Source: Okapia johnstoni (taxonomy: Eukaryota; Chordata; Mammalia; Artiodactyla; Giraffidae). From it: 64,000 nucleotides of DNA. This document shows, one piece after another, positions 35,265 through 46,492 of this stretch (position 1 is its first letter; the number at the start of each line of letters is the position of its first letter). The position numbers and the translations under genes were made by a program. The notes beneath the pieces were generated by a model. It worked only from the letters and a program-made list of their open reading frames with translations. It was not told the DNA's origin and searched no databases. The stretch spans positions 18,250,230-18,314,229 of the forward strand of contig CM044317.1 in assembly GCA_024291935.2 (NCBI GenBank). The letters are read 5' to 3'.

Positions 35265-36060
35265 TTTCTGAGTTCCATATCTTAGTTGATGGCAACATAC
35301 TGTCCCCAAATCTCGAAACGTTTGAATCATCTTTGACACATTTTCCCTCACAACTAGCCTTCAACCCAATTCCAAGTCTTTTTGATTCTACTTCTAAAAA
35401 TTCTCCAAGTCTGTGCCCTCCCCTGCTGTCTTGCTGGTTGGGTTTGCACTTTGCCATCTTTCTCCTGAACTATTATAGCAAGAGCCTCCTAATTGTTTTC
35501 TCTGTTTTGAAATTGCCCCCTCTTCTCCCTGCCCACCCAGGACCTTTCGTTTCCAGAGTTGCTTCGTGAAAACAAAGATCGTATCATATCACTCTCCTAT
35601 TTTCAAACCTCTTCTAAATGTATCATGTACTTTTGAAGTTGCCGAGACTTCTGCAGGGGCCACCCACAAGCCTTATATCCCAAGCGGTTGATACAAGGAC
35701 GAGGAGAACAGCAGCTGGAGGATGATGGTGACCTCTCTTAAAAAGTTGCAGAACTATTCAGCTTCAGTCCTGTGGGAGCAAAGTTTTATGTTTTGCCAAA
35801 ACTTTTACTTGTTTTTCTCCCATCAGAAGCTGGAAATCCTCATTTTTATTAAAGTCTCTTGTTTTTAAAATACTGGCTCATGTTCTGAAACTATTGCAAG
35901 ACAAATTGTCTCTGTGGGCCAGTTTGACCCCTGCTGTCTTGCTTTAAGCCTCCCATCCTTTGTTAGTATGACAAACTCCTATTCATCTACTAGGACACAG
36001 ATCGAATGTCCTTTAATCTGTAAAACCTTCTCTAATCCTAGTCAGAATTAATAGCTCACT
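35265..36060 (+). mobile_element. L2 LINE body fragment
   Basis: 'tatagcaagagcctcctaat' (about 35474) and 'tcgaatgtcctttaatctgt' (about 36003) match the L2 ORF2-end/3' UTR order in sense orientation. The middle (about 35640-35930) does not fit L2 and may be a separate insertion. Confidence 0.5.
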
Positions 36061-36899
36061 GTCTAAAGGTCCATAAACCTTGACTTAATAAAAAGGGATA
36101 ACAAGCTTGAAATACACAATAGGTTATTAATGAACATAATCATGTTAATTAATTATTAACATAATGAGAGTTTACTAGGGAAAAAGATCAGTGTCAATGT
36201 CAGAAGAGAAACTTTTGTTTTTATCATCCTATTCGGAATTTATAATCTAACAAACAGGAACTTCAGGATACATAACTTTTCGTGGAAAGCAAGAGTTTGA
36301 AATGGAGGAAAGAGTGAATCCATTTCAATCACCCCCTTTCCACCAAATGCACTGCAGTGAAAGATAATACATAAAAGCAGAAAGCAAAGACACATAGCTG
36401 GATTTATAAACAAGATGGATATCTCCATCAAGCAGAATTGGAGCAAGCATAAAGTACAGGCAGGGTGGAAGGACAAGCATCCTGGTCTCCTGCTCCCAGT
36501 AGGGATTAACCCTCTTGTGGAGTATAGGGAGCCAAATGCATTCAATTCAATGTGGAGAAATACAACCAGGCTTTCTCTTCTGGTGGGTGAAGGAACAGAT
36601 ACAAATATTTCAGCCATACAAAGATTAAGAGTGTTTATTCTGCCAAAGACAACAAAAATTAGCAAACCTTTGTATGTTAAATAAAAGTCAATCCAGAAGT
36701 TATGCATGGGCAATAGAAAACAATGAATATGAAGCTGATGAAAATATGGTCATTGACTTAACATTTAATATAAACATAACTATTTTTTAAATGGATAAAA
36801 CTAAAACCCTTAAAAAAAGATGGTGGTGAATGCTTTGGTTTCCTTTAGATAACTAAGGATTTGTCAGGAGGAGAATGAAAACACTAAATAATTGTTGAT
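36061..36899. other. no recognised element; 157-codon open frame on the minus strand
   Basis: The minus-strand frame at 36240-36713 is rich in F, L and C and has no domain or splice context. The sense strand is LINE-like in composition, but I could not place it in a family. Confidence 0.3.
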
Positions 36900-37680
36900 T
36901 TTGTTTAAAAAATGTATAACTTTGAAAGATAAAACTTAATGGCTAGCAATTAAAATAAAGATGGTTCATAGCTTCTATGGTAATGGAAGAAAAATGAGGA
37001 AGTAAAAATATTACACATGCAATGGAAGGCAGGAAAGAAGATAAAAATTAAGGAAAAAGATGATAAATAGAAAACAAAATAAAATGATATATGTAACTTC
37101 AAATACATTAGTATTTATAATACATACAAATAGACCGTATTCTCCTGTTAAAATGCAGTTCCCTAGAATGAAATTTTTAAAGGTTAACTGTTTGCTATTT
37201 ATGAGATGTTGTGTCTTTGTTTAGTTGCTAAGCCATGCCTAACTCTTTTGTGACCCCATAAACTGTGGCCTGCCAGGCTTCTTTGCCCATGGAATTTCCC
37301 AGGCAAAGATGCTGGAGTGGGCGGCCATTTTCTTCTCTGGGGGAGCTTCAGACCCAGGGATTGAACCCGTGTCTCCTGCATTGGCAGGTAGATTCTTTGC
37401 CACTGAGCCACCTGGGAAGCCCTATTTATGAGATATACCTAAAACAAAACTATATAAAAAGAGATATACCATGAAATGCCAACATAAAGAAAACTGGTAT
37501 ATCAATAATACCAGACAAAATAGAATTTAAGGTAAATCGATTAAAAGTTTAAGAGAATGATTCAAAATGATTTTTTTTAAATGAATATTATACCAAGGAA
37601 GGTAGAATAATGAACCTATATACATCTAAAATAAGAGCCTTGGGCAACACAAAGTACAAATTGATTTAAAAGGAAATGTT
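36900..37680 (+). mobile_element. old LINE-1 fragment, sense
   Basis: 'agaccgtattctcctgttaa', 'agaaaactggtatatcaata' and 'ataccagacaaaatagaatt' resemble sense LINE-1 ORF2. It is interrupted by a Bov-tA at 37208-37421. Confidence 0.5.
37208..37421 (-). mobile_element. Bov-tA SINE
   Basis: Minus orientation, ending 'gccactgagccacctgggaa'. A perfect 13-bp TSD, ctatttatgagat, lies at 37195-37207 and 37422-37434. Confidence 0.95.
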
Positions 37681-37682
37681 GA

Positions 37683-38490
37683 GTTTGGACCAATATAGAG
37701 ACTCCCATAATCAACATGGCAATCAAGATACAGAACGTGTCCATTACTCCTCAAAGTTCCTGTGTGTCCTCTTCCAGTCAGTTCCTACCCTCTCCGTACT
37801 ATCAGTTCAGTTCAGTCGCTCAGTCGTGTCCAACTCTTTGCGACCCCATGAATTGCAGCACGCCAGGCCTCCCTGTCCATCACCAACTCCCAGAGTTTAC
37901 CCAAACCCATGTCCATCGAGTTAGTGATGCCATCCAACCATCTCATCCTCTGTCGTCCCCTTCTCCTCCTGCCCCCAATCCTTCTCAGCATTAGGGTCTT
38001 TTCCAATGAGTCAACTCTTCGCATGAGGTGGCCAAAGTATTGGAGTTTCAGCTTCAACATCAGTCCTTCCAATGAACACCCAGGACTGATCTCCTTTCAG
38101 ATGGACTGGTTGGATCTCCTTGCAGTCCAAGGGACTCTCAAGAGTCTTCTCCAACACCACAGTTCAAAAGCATCAATTCTTCGGCATCAATTCTCCATAC
38201 TATAGGCAACTCCTATTTTGATTTCCGTCACCAAAAATTTTTTTCTTAATCTTGAACTTTATATAAGTGGAATTATACAGTATTTATTACTTTGTTTCTG
38301 GCTTTTTTTGCCGAACATGTTTCTGAGAATCATTCTTTTTTTTTATATCAACAGTTATTGTTTATTGCTGATTGGTGTACCATTGATGGCTATACCACAG
38401 TATATTTAACTATTTGTCTGTTGATGAGCACTTGAGTTGTTTCCAGATTTGGGCTATTATAAATAAAGCTGCTATAAACATTTCATATGA
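37683..38490 (-). mobile_element. old LINE-1 3' part, antisense, split by BovB
   Basis: The right part has 'tatataagtggaattataca', 'ttgatggctataccacagta' and 'gggctattataaataaagct', antisense to the LINE-1 ORF2 end. The left part (37683-37790) fits the same 3' region. Confidence 0.65.
37803..38191 (-). mobile_element. BovB LINE 3' end with target-site duplication
   Basis: Terminal ~390 bases of BovB in antisense, starting with the 'agttcagttcagtcgctcag' tail. A minus-strand frame at 37812-38072 encodes the BovB ORF C-terminus, including [15 protein letters not shown]. The TSD is tctccgtactat (37791-37802) and tctccatactat (38192-38203), 11/12. It shows what an uninverted BovB 3' end looks like in this window. 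Confidence 0.95.
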
Positions 38491-38499
38491 AAAATAAAT

Positions 38500-38880
38500 T
38501 AATAATAGAGGATATTGACAAATCTACATTATACTGGGTTATTTATGTATATATTCCTCAGATGGAAACAAAGCATGCCAAAAATTAATGAGAATTAAAA
38601 AACCTGTATAACACAATTGACAAGGCTGATTCATATACTCAATTTGAAAGAACATACAGTTGTTTCATTGAATGTACATTAAACATTTACAAAAACTGAC
38701 CATGAATCAAGAATGCTGTAAAGGAATCGCTACGAAATTTAAAAAATTGATATCACAGAAGCTAGAATCTCTTAGATTAGAACTGAGGAAAGATAGCTTT
38801 AAAAATTTATCTGGAAACTTTAAAAATTCACTTTAAAATTACCCAAGGATTAGAAAGGAAATTATAATACAAATTTCCTA
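38500..38880 (+). mobile_element. old LINE-1 ORF2 fragment, sense
   Basis: 'aaaactgaccatgaatcaag' and 'attgatatcacagaagctag' match a sense LINE-1 ORF2 segment. Heavily diverged. Confidence 0.45.
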
Positions 38881-38929
38881 TATGTAGCAAAAACATAGCT
38901 ACATTTTATGATTTTTTTTGGTTGTTAAA

Positions 38930-39895
38930 TTTTTTAAAGTTTTGAACAACTTGAAAGTAATAGAACATAAAGGTTGGGGGTCCAGGTTTTAATTATTTTT
39001 CAAATGATAAATTTTCAAATTGTACCAACACTATTTATTGATTATAAATGTAACCTTTTAAATGTACTACTCCCACCTGTACTTAGATCTTTTACCAAAC
39101 TCTCTATTATTACTCTATTGGTAAAACAGTACCCAATTAATTTAGCATTAAAGCTCTGTAATGTGTTTTAATGAGCTAGTTTTACCTTAGTATTCTTCAT
39201 AAGAATTTTATGGAATGCTTATTTTTCCTGATTAACTTTAATATTATTTTATAAAGTTTCAAAGAAAAGTTTAATTGAATTTAAATTTTCTTGGAATTTT
39301 TAGATCAATCTAGGGATAATTTATATTTTTACAATAATACACTTTCCATCCCGGAACAAGAGTTTTATTTTGATGAATTTGAGTCTTTTCTATGTTCCTC
39401 AGTAGCATTTTATTGTTTTTCTTATATAGACTTATGTAGTTCTTGTTAACTGATTCCTAGACATTTTCTCCTTTTGTTGCTGTTATTACTATCATCCTTC
39501 CTCTTATTATATATTCTCCTTTTTTCTTTACCTTGATACAAACTATGGATCTATTGTATATTGATTTTGAAACTAGGCACATTTTTTTTTCTAACTCCAT
39601 TTAGAAAGAGAAACTAGGCACATTATTGAATTCTCTAATTGTTTCTAATCTTTTTCAGTTGATTCTCTTGGATTTTCCAGAATTACTATAATGCTATGTG
39701 AAAATATTGAAAAAGTTTCCTCCTTCTGTCATATATTTAGCTTTTATTTCTTGCTCTTCCTTTAGTACATTGACTGGTTATTTCCAGAAAATAATGTTAC
39801 GTAAAATTAAATAGAAGTGGTGTTGTCGGACTCCTCTTGCTCCTGAGTTTAGTGAGAATGTTTCTATTTTTTCACCATTAAACATCTATCACAGA
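38930..39895 (-). mobile_element. old LINE-1 ORF2 fragment, antisense
   Basis: 'cttggaatttttagatcaat', 'cagtagcattttattgtttt' and 'ctattgtatattgattttga' fit antisense LINE-1 ORF2. A 15-base direct repeat (39569-39583, 39610-39624) lies inside it. Confidence 0.6.
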
Positions 39896-40320
39896 CAATA
39901 ACCACAGAGAGTAAAGAAATTAGAAAATAGAAAACACAATGAAAAAATTGACTGAATGTATCTATTACCTAAATACATATAAATAATATAAGTAACATAA
40001 ACTTACTGGTCATAAATCGGTTTTCAGGTTGGATGTAAAAATCAAACTAAGTGCTCGATGCCAAGGATATATTTTTTAAAAAGTAATTCTGAAAGATTTA
40101 AAAGGCAGACAAGGAAATATAAGGTAAATGATAAGCAAAAAATTATGTAGTTTTGACATTAACATCAGCCTATGCAGTGTTAAATGAGACAAGAAAGTGT
40201 GATTTAAGAATAATATGAAGAGTAACAATCACAAATGGATGTGACTATTTTAAACTTTATGCAGTAAATACCAAAATGAGAAACCAAAATTGATGCTGGG
40301 CCAGGCCATCACAGTGAGAT
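39896..40320 (+). mobile_element. possible LINE-1 fragment, sense
   Basis: 'gaaagatttaaaaggcagac' and neighbouring A-rich text resemble sense LINE-1 ORF2. The assignment is weak. Confidence 0.35.
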
Positions 40321-41359
40321 GTATATATTCCACATCCAAGGCAAAAAACTTTCTGAGATAAAGGACACACACACACATACACAATCAAAAAACAAAACAA
40401 GAATTCTTGAGTCTCCTCTAGAAACAAAGCCTCACAGCCTTTTTCTGTAAAAGCTGCTGATTCCAGGAAAGAGCAGTGTTATCTCTGACATCTGAAGATC
40501 TGCAGCAGTTCTTGCAGACATGATAACCATGGGAGGGAAATAGCCTTTTACCACCAATGGGAATAATGAATAAGTAAACTACAACTTTATATTTAATCCT
40601 TTAAATATTGGCTATATCCTTTACTTAAGAAACCCAGTCCTCTGGAAAGCTTTGCAGATAAAATACTTTTCTTAATGCTCACATTTTCTGTGAATTTTCC
40701 TTTACTCCAACGTCAAGACTATATCTTGCATAAAAATCAGGAAATATAGCAGAAACACATTTGGACAGAAATGGACAAATATGTTAAAAAATGGACAGAA
40801 ACCCAGTGATGGTAACATTAACTCACCTTTTTTAACCCATGAACAAATTAGGAAAACAAACATTTTAAAATAAGATGTATAAGCATTTGAAAAATATGAC
40901 TATATAATAAAAATACAGAAATTACAAAAAATAATTTTATTTCTTACATCAGCTTTATCACTGTTGATTGCTCAGAAAAGAAGATGAAAATATTCGTGTC
41001 CTTAAGCAACCTTTTGCCGCTAACTCCACATTTTCTTTGTACTACTACTGTTAAATTGATAATATCATAGCATTTTCCTCCATAGCCATTTCCCATACAT
41101 GTATTTGTTGCTCATCACTAATCTTTTTGTCATGGATTCTCTTGTTACCTCATTTTTCTAACTTTTTTTCAAGAAGTTGGTGAGTTCTCGTTCCTAAACG
41201 CTCTAGTGTTTGGTAGTGTCTGCCTGAGGATGTTTAGTGCAATTGCTGAGAGTTTAAGCTCTGTGTGAAGGTCTTCCTAGGATTGAATTCTAGCTTTGCT
41301 ACTCATCATGTGACCTGGAACAAGAAACTGCTCACATTTCCTTATCCTTAAAAGAAAGG
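40321..41359. other. no recognisable feature
   Basis: AT-rich. A short (CA) run occurs near 40367-40380. Confidence 0.4.
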
Positions 41360-41559
41360 GTTAGTCTCACTCAGTTGCATCTCTTTGTGACCCCATGGAC
41401 TATAGCCTGTCAGGCTTCTCTGTCCATGGGATTCTCCAGACAAGAATACTGGAGTGGGTTGCCATTTCCTTCTCCAGGGGACCTTCCCAACCCAGGGATC
41501 AAACCCAGGTCTCCTGCATTGCAGGCAGATTCTTTACCATCTGAGCCACCAGGGAAGCC
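41360..41559 (-). mobile_element. Bov-tA SINE
   Basis: Minus orientation, 'gtgaccccatggactatagc' to 'tgagccaccagggaagcc'. No clear TSD. Confidence 0.9.
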
Positions 41560-41699
41560 GAGAGGGGACCCTATACCTCCAGTTTATTCCATTTGTTGGC
41601 CCCATTGTGCACCTGCCCCGGATTCACCCTAGGCTCTGCTTTGCCTCTTTCTGTACCCCAGGAGGCTGACCTCTGCTCTCTGCATCATCTGGGCTCCGT

Positions 41700-42056
41700 G
41701 GCTGGCTGGCTTCCAGCTGGATTAGGCCAATGGAAAGTTAGGCTTGCCAGAAATCAGGTGGTAGTGCGAGGGGGAGAAATGTTTTTTTTTCTTGCTTTCT
41801 CCCTCTGCACTCCTTATGAGAACAGTCCCTGTCTGTGGCCACTCCTCTCCAGCTCCACCTCTCACCAGACAGTCTCTTCTTCTTCCCCGTCCTGCAGGCA
41901 GTAAAGATATGCCACTGCTCTTGTCTCCAAGTATCTCACCGTACCTCATTGTTCCTTTAACCCTGACTACCTTTCAAAGTAGTTCCTTTTTTCAGGTCTC
42001 TTCATTTGAAATATCTGGGGTGAACCATGTTCCCTGCCAGGATCCTGAAAGATACA
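41700..42056. mobile_element. possible old LTR end
   Basis: The end 'ctgccaggatcctgaaagat' and the pyrimidine-rich body resemble the terminus of a mammalian LTR. I cannot name the family, and the left boundary is unknown. Confidence 0.3.
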
Positions 42057-42064
42057 GTCTATAG

Positions 42065-42255
42065 CAGTTGAGTCCAACCTCCAGGATCTAATTCCTGCTG
42101 ATCTGAGGTGGAGCTGATGTAATAATAATAGAAACGAAGTGCACAATAAATGTAATGTGCTTGAATCATCCCCAAACCATTTCCCACCTCCAGTCTGTGG
42201 AAAAATTGTCTTCCACAAAACCAGTCTCTGGGGCCACAAATGTTGGGGACCACTG
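42065..42255. mobile_element. 191-bp non-autonomous hAT element
   Basis: The inverted ends are 'cagttgagtccaacct' (left) and 'tgttggggaccactg' (right). A perfect 8-bp TSD, gtctatag (42057-42064 and 42256-42263), is the hAT signature. It is an internally deleted MITE-like copy with no transposase. The internal 'gaatcatccccaaaccat' block belongs to a common mammalian hAT relic family that I do not name with certainty. Confidence 0.9.
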
Positions 42256-42263
42256 GTCTATAG

Positions 42264-43153
42264 GACCAGAGATAGCCCTAGTGATAGAATTCTCAGACTG
42301 GGTTGCTCATATAGCAAGCAGATTCATGGATGACCTCTATGAACATAGGCCTGGGAACATAGAACACAAGCAATAGGTGACATGCTGTGACATTAAAGAT
42401 CACTTCAGTTACTCTCATAGTGATGTAGAAAGGAGAGCCAGTGAGGGTAAGGCTTTGAAAGATCATCAGGTGGTCGTACTCTCTGATGTTATGATGATAA
42501 CAAACATTATAGGGAACGTTACCTGCTTCTGTCTGTGCCAGGAGAGCTTGTGTAACAACAAGTATATTGCTTTACCTTCAATTCAAGACAAAAGCAGAGA
42601 ATCAGAAAGCTTCTATGGAGGCCTTAAGAAAATCCCTAATTGCCTATAGCTGCAGAGCAGACATGAATAAGGATCAGACCTAACATCGAATTGCTCAGTT
42701 GCAGAATTACAACTCTAGTTAAGTATGCAACATTTGAAGGTCTCTTGTGCTAAGGTTAGAGCATTGATTGAGAAGGAAGGATCTTCTGAGACTTCAGAAA
42801 AGGACGTTTGTGCAGACACGATTGGAATCTCCAAATCACCTAGCCTCCTCTGCTGCTGCAAACAGTCCCTCCTCCCCTGTCTCAGGAAATCACCCTCCTC
42901 TTTCACTGCGACCTTTCAATGATACTCCCTGAGGCAGTTGCCTTATTGGGGGAACGCCTGTTTTTCTAGCACCCACAAGGCTTCTGTGCTCGTAAGTAGA
43001 GTTAAATCACATCAGGGCACAGGGGAGAACTGTAAATTCATTTCCAGGGGGAGACAGTAAATAGATCAAAGGAACTGCAAGTGCTTTTCAGTTCTTTTAG
43101 ACATGCTTAGACCCTAGGGAGTCCATAAGAGAATGAATTCTAAGGGTTTAGAA
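42264..43153. other. single-copy DNA
   Basis: No repeat is recognised. The short frames 42377-42649 and 42725-42922 (plus) show no domain. Confidence 0.4.
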
Positions 43154-43448
43154 CCACTGATTGGCAACATTGGCTTGTGGGCCGATGGCTCACTACCTGT
43201 TTTTGTATGGTATGCAAACTGAGAATGATTTTTACATTTCTAAATAGTTTAAAAATACTTTATGTCACATAAAGATTACATAAAATTCAAGTATCAGTGT
43301 CCATAAATAAAGCTTTATTAAAACACAGCCATGCTTCTTTGCTTATGGTTACTTCTGTGCTACCAGACGAATAGTCGTGACAGACTGGCTCTCAAAGCTG
43401 TAATTGTTTACTATTTGTCCCTTTACAGAAAGAGTTTGCTGACCTCTG
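43154..43448. mobile_element. non-autonomous hAT-type element
   Basis: The ends are inverted relative to each other: 'cactgattggcaac' at the left and 'gtttgctgacctctg' at the right. The interior includes 'aataaagctttattaaaaca' and 'tactatttgtccctttacag', typical of a mammalian hAT relic. The TSD is eroded (about 5 of 8). Confidence 0.75.
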
Positions 43449-43501
43449 CTCCAGAACCTGGAAATGATGGTTGGAAGTGCCACCATTGAATTGGGATCCC
43501 A

Positions 43502-43826
43502 CTGTTTTTTTGTTTGTTTGTTTTTGTTTTTGGCTGCGCTGAGTCTTTGTTGCTGTGCACAGGGTTCCTCTAGCTGCAGTGAGTGGGGGCTACTACCTTT
43601 TGTGGTGGTGTACAGGCTCCTCTTTGCAGTGGCTTCTCTTGTTACAGAGCAGGGGCTCTAGGGCACATGGGCTTCAGTAGCTGCGATTACCGAGCTCTAG
43701 AGCTCAGTAGTTGTGGCATGGCCTTAGTTGCTCCACGACATGTAGGATCTTGCTGGATCAGGGACTGAACTTGAGTCCCTTGCATTGGCATGCAGATTCT
43801 TAACCTCTGGACTGCCAGGGAAGACC
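43502..43826 (-). mobile_element. CHR-type cetartiodactyl SINE
   Basis: Minus orientation: T-rich tail, 'ggctgcgctgagtctttgtt', 'ttagttgctccacgacatgt', then 'ttaacctctggactgccagg' at the tRNA-derived end. A 10-bp TSD, tgggatccca, lies at 43492-43501 and 43827-43836. The family is shared among cetartiodactyls, so it is older than the Bov SINEs here. Confidence 0.9.
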
Positions 43827-43836
43827 TGGGATCCCA

Positions 43837-44264
43837 ATTTTAACCAGGCTAATAAAATCCCGGTTAGGCAGAGGACCAGGTGGGGGTGCTTAGGGTCAGA
43901 GAGACAAAGTGCACACAGCTTCTGTAACAACAGGAAGGATCAAAGTGACCAGCTGTTTTGACACACTGGAATCTGTGGTGGTGGTCAGTTGCTCATGGAG
44001 CTATTGGAATGAAATGGATGTATAATCTACTAAGATATTGATTGGACTATTTAATCTCATGTTTACTGTAAAAGTCTTCCTCTAAGCATTCCCCACAGGG
44101 CATTTATAGGGTGACTGTGCATTGGGCAAAGGAAAATCATCAGACCTTTCATATGTTGTAAAATACTCACCCTGGGTTGAGGTTGATCACTAAATACCCA
44201 ATACACCATTGTGAGTTACCAGTCAATGCAGGAGCTTATGGAGGATAGACAGATAGATAGATGG
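43837..44264. other. no recognisable feature
   Basis: Single copy, with a short GATA run near 44238-44260. Confidence 0.4.
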
Positions 44265-44530
44265 AATCATTTTTTAACAAGTTACTATTTTGAAAAAATT
44301 TCAAACACATATAGAAATGGATTGGTGATAATGAGCCCCATGCACTCATTCTCCAGCTTCAACAAATATCAGTATTTTGCTTATATTATTTTGCCTAACC
44401 ACATTAACTCTTGTCCCCCACCCCCATCCCTTGGAGGTTTCTAAAAGATCCCAGGCATCACATTATCTTGACATGTCCAATAGATAAAGACTTTTTCCTT
44501 TAATGTAGCCTCATATCTTTATCACATCTA
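44265..44530 (-). mobile_element. LINE-1 3' UTR fragment, antisense
   Basis: 'ttgaaaaaatttcaaacaca' then 'ctccagcttcaacaaatatc' matches the antisense L1M 3' UTR. Confidence 0.55.
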
Positions 44531-44859
44531 AATAATTACCCATGAACCCAAATTCCAAAATGCTCTGAAAATCCTATGATTTTGTAGGTTTGACACAAAC
44601 TGATTTTGTTGGCAAAATTTGGCCTGATTTGAATTGATATGAGTTATTTACACAATTTTTTTTCCGACTTAGTGTGACTATTCATAGATTTCACTGCAAA
44701 ATATTTACATGTTTGAATACAAAGTGTTTCTTTGAGACCTGTGAGTTTTATATCTTATAGGCACATATACTTCATTCCATTTCTAAAATCTAAGAAAAAA
44801 ACAAACCAAAAAACAAATTTCAAGACACATTTGACTCCAGACTTTTCAAATATGAATGG
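44531..44859. other. no recognisable feature
   Basis: AT-rich, with nothing identified. Confidence 0.35.
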
Positions 44860-44985
44860 TGTACCAATAACGGTAGCTACCTTATTGGGCTGTTGTTGGA
44901 TTCAATGCATTAATATATATAAAGTGCCTAGTGCATGCCTCACAGTAAATAAGAAATGTTAGCTGTCATTAGTATTACAAGACCT
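44860..44985 (+). mobile_element. MIR SINE 3' half
   Basis: 'aataacggtagctaccttat', 'tataaagtgcctagtgcatg' and 'cacagtaaataagaaatgtt' form the sense MIR 3' half. Confidence 0.7.
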
Positions 44986-45384
44986 TCAATTGTCTCTGAT
45001 AGCTATTTCCCATCATATGTGAAACCTGTTCATATGTTTTAGAGGGTGTTATGGGGCCTGAGTAGTGTGTTTTGTGCCTGTTTTCTGTTGTGGCAGGGAC
45101 ACAGTGAAGGAGGACAGCTCGTTTGGATTGTGGAAAGCTATGTTTCGTGAATCTGGTCTCTGCACTCGCTGCTCCAGTTTGATTCAGAGTCCTGCCTAGA
45201 CTTTACTAAAACCTTGTGATGACATGTCCAAGGCCTGGGATACCCAACTTAGGGTGGATCGTTGACGCTGATCTTTACGTAGAGACAAGCTGCACCTTCT
45301 TCAGTACCTCCTCCATCCCAACCATCTGTGCTTTCTGTACCTGTTGCCTTCTACAAGAAGAAGAGTTGGGATTATTCTTTTTTT
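44986..45384. other. no recognisable feature
   Basis: Single-copy sequence of moderate GC. Confidence 0.4.
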
Positions 45385-45433
45385 TAATTTAAATTGAAGT
45401 ACAGTCGATTTGGGAGTATTTGTAAACATACAT

Positions 45434-45708
45434 GGAGAAGGCAATGGCAACCCACTCCAGTACTCCAGCCTGGAAAATCCCATGGACTGAGGAGCCTTGT
45501 AGGCTGCAGTCCATGGGGTTGAGAAGAGTCGGGCACAACTGAGCAACTTCACTTTCACTTTTCACTTTCATGCATTGGAGAAGGAAATGGCAAGCCACTC
45601 CAGTATTCTTGCCTGGAGAATCCCAGGCACGGCGGAGCCTGGTGGGCTGCCGTCTATGGGGTCACACAGAGTCAGACACGACTGACACGACTTAGCAGCA
45701 GCAGCAGC
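45434..45708 (+). mobile_element. BOV-A2 SINE abutting a microsatellite
   Basis: A two-monomer BOV-A2 with an AGC tail. The TSD acatacat lies at 45426-45433 and within the tandem 'acatacat' at 45711 onward, where the downstream copy has expanded into a TA/TG repeat. A T-run with 'aaattgaagtacagtcgatt' just to its left is a LINE-1 3' scrap. Confidence 0.9.
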
Positions 45709-45793
45709 ATATACATACATACATATGTATGTGTGTGTGTATATATATATATATATAATTTTACTGATTTTACCTTCTCTCTCTCTCTCTCTT
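45709..45793. repeat. compound microsatellite
   Basis: (ACAT)n, then (GT)n and (AT)n to about 45757, followed after a short spacer by (CT)n at about 45777-45791. Confidence 0.95.
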
Positions 45794-45795
45794 TT

Positions 45796-46186
45796 TCATT
45801 CACTATTAGTAGCCATACTAGTTCCTGGAATAATCTCTCACTCTTCTTTTCTTTCCAGCTTAGCTTTTTCACAACATAAGCATAAGTCTGTGTCTCTTAT
45901 GTTTGGTTGCTACTGGTTTATTTTTATGTCTATTTTACTTAAAGTGTATACATTTCTTTAGTTGTGATGGGAGAGAATCTGATAGTTTCAATCTGCCAAC
46001 TTTCTTGATAACATGTGTGTATAAAGGAAGGTGCTCTATAGGGCAATTCATAGGGACTAAGGGGCCAGGGTAACTAGACATAGAGTGGTTAAAATTTTGC
46101 TGCAGAAGGGAGTCAGAAAAAGCCCATAGAATTGAGCCCACAGTGACAGACCTCTATCAATTAAGGGGCACCCATCATTTGGTCCA
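45796..46186. other. no recognisable feature
   Basis: Single copy. Confidence 0.35.
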
Positions 46187-46339
46187 TATTCTTATTTATT
46201 CTACACATATTTTTTGAGCACATACAGTGAACTGGGGACCTGTAGATAGAGCAGAACAAAGAAGAGACTGAAAATCCTGCCTTTCTGGAGCTTACACTCT
46301 TTTGGAGAGAAACAGATAACAAACAAAATAATAAGTACA
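46187..46339 (-). mobile_element. L2 LINE 3' end, antisense
   Basis: 'ttattctacacatatttttt', 'gagcacatacagtgaactgg' and 'ttctggagcttacactcttt' are antisense L2 terminus. Confidence 0.8.
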
Positions 46340-46352
46340 TTATACAGCTTAT

Positions 46353-46479
46353 TCCCTGGAGGAGGAAATAGCAGCCCACTCCAATATTCTTGCCTGGGAA
46401 ATCCCATAGACAGAGGAGCCTGGGGGGATACAGTCCATGGGGCCGCAAAGAGTCAGACACGACTGAGCGACTGAGTGTG
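46353..46479 (+). mobile_element. BOV-A monomer SINE
   Basis: A single monomer, 127 bases. A perfect 13-bp TSD, tatacagcttatt, lies at 46340-46352 and 46480-46492. Confidence 0.95.
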
Positions 46480-46492
46480 TATACAGCTTATT

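Noticed and set aside
36240..36713. 157-codon minus-strand open frame
   Set aside because: Hydrophobic composition fits random AT-rich DNA. No motif, no splice signals, no recognisable family.
42065..42255. Possible small RNA hairpin from inverted ends
   Set aside because: The inverted ends and 8-bp flanking duplication are explained by a hAT transposon.
45709..45793. Regularly spaced short repeats as a CRISPR-like array
   Set aside because: This is a vertebrate microsatellite; there are no spacers or repeat-spacer periodicity.
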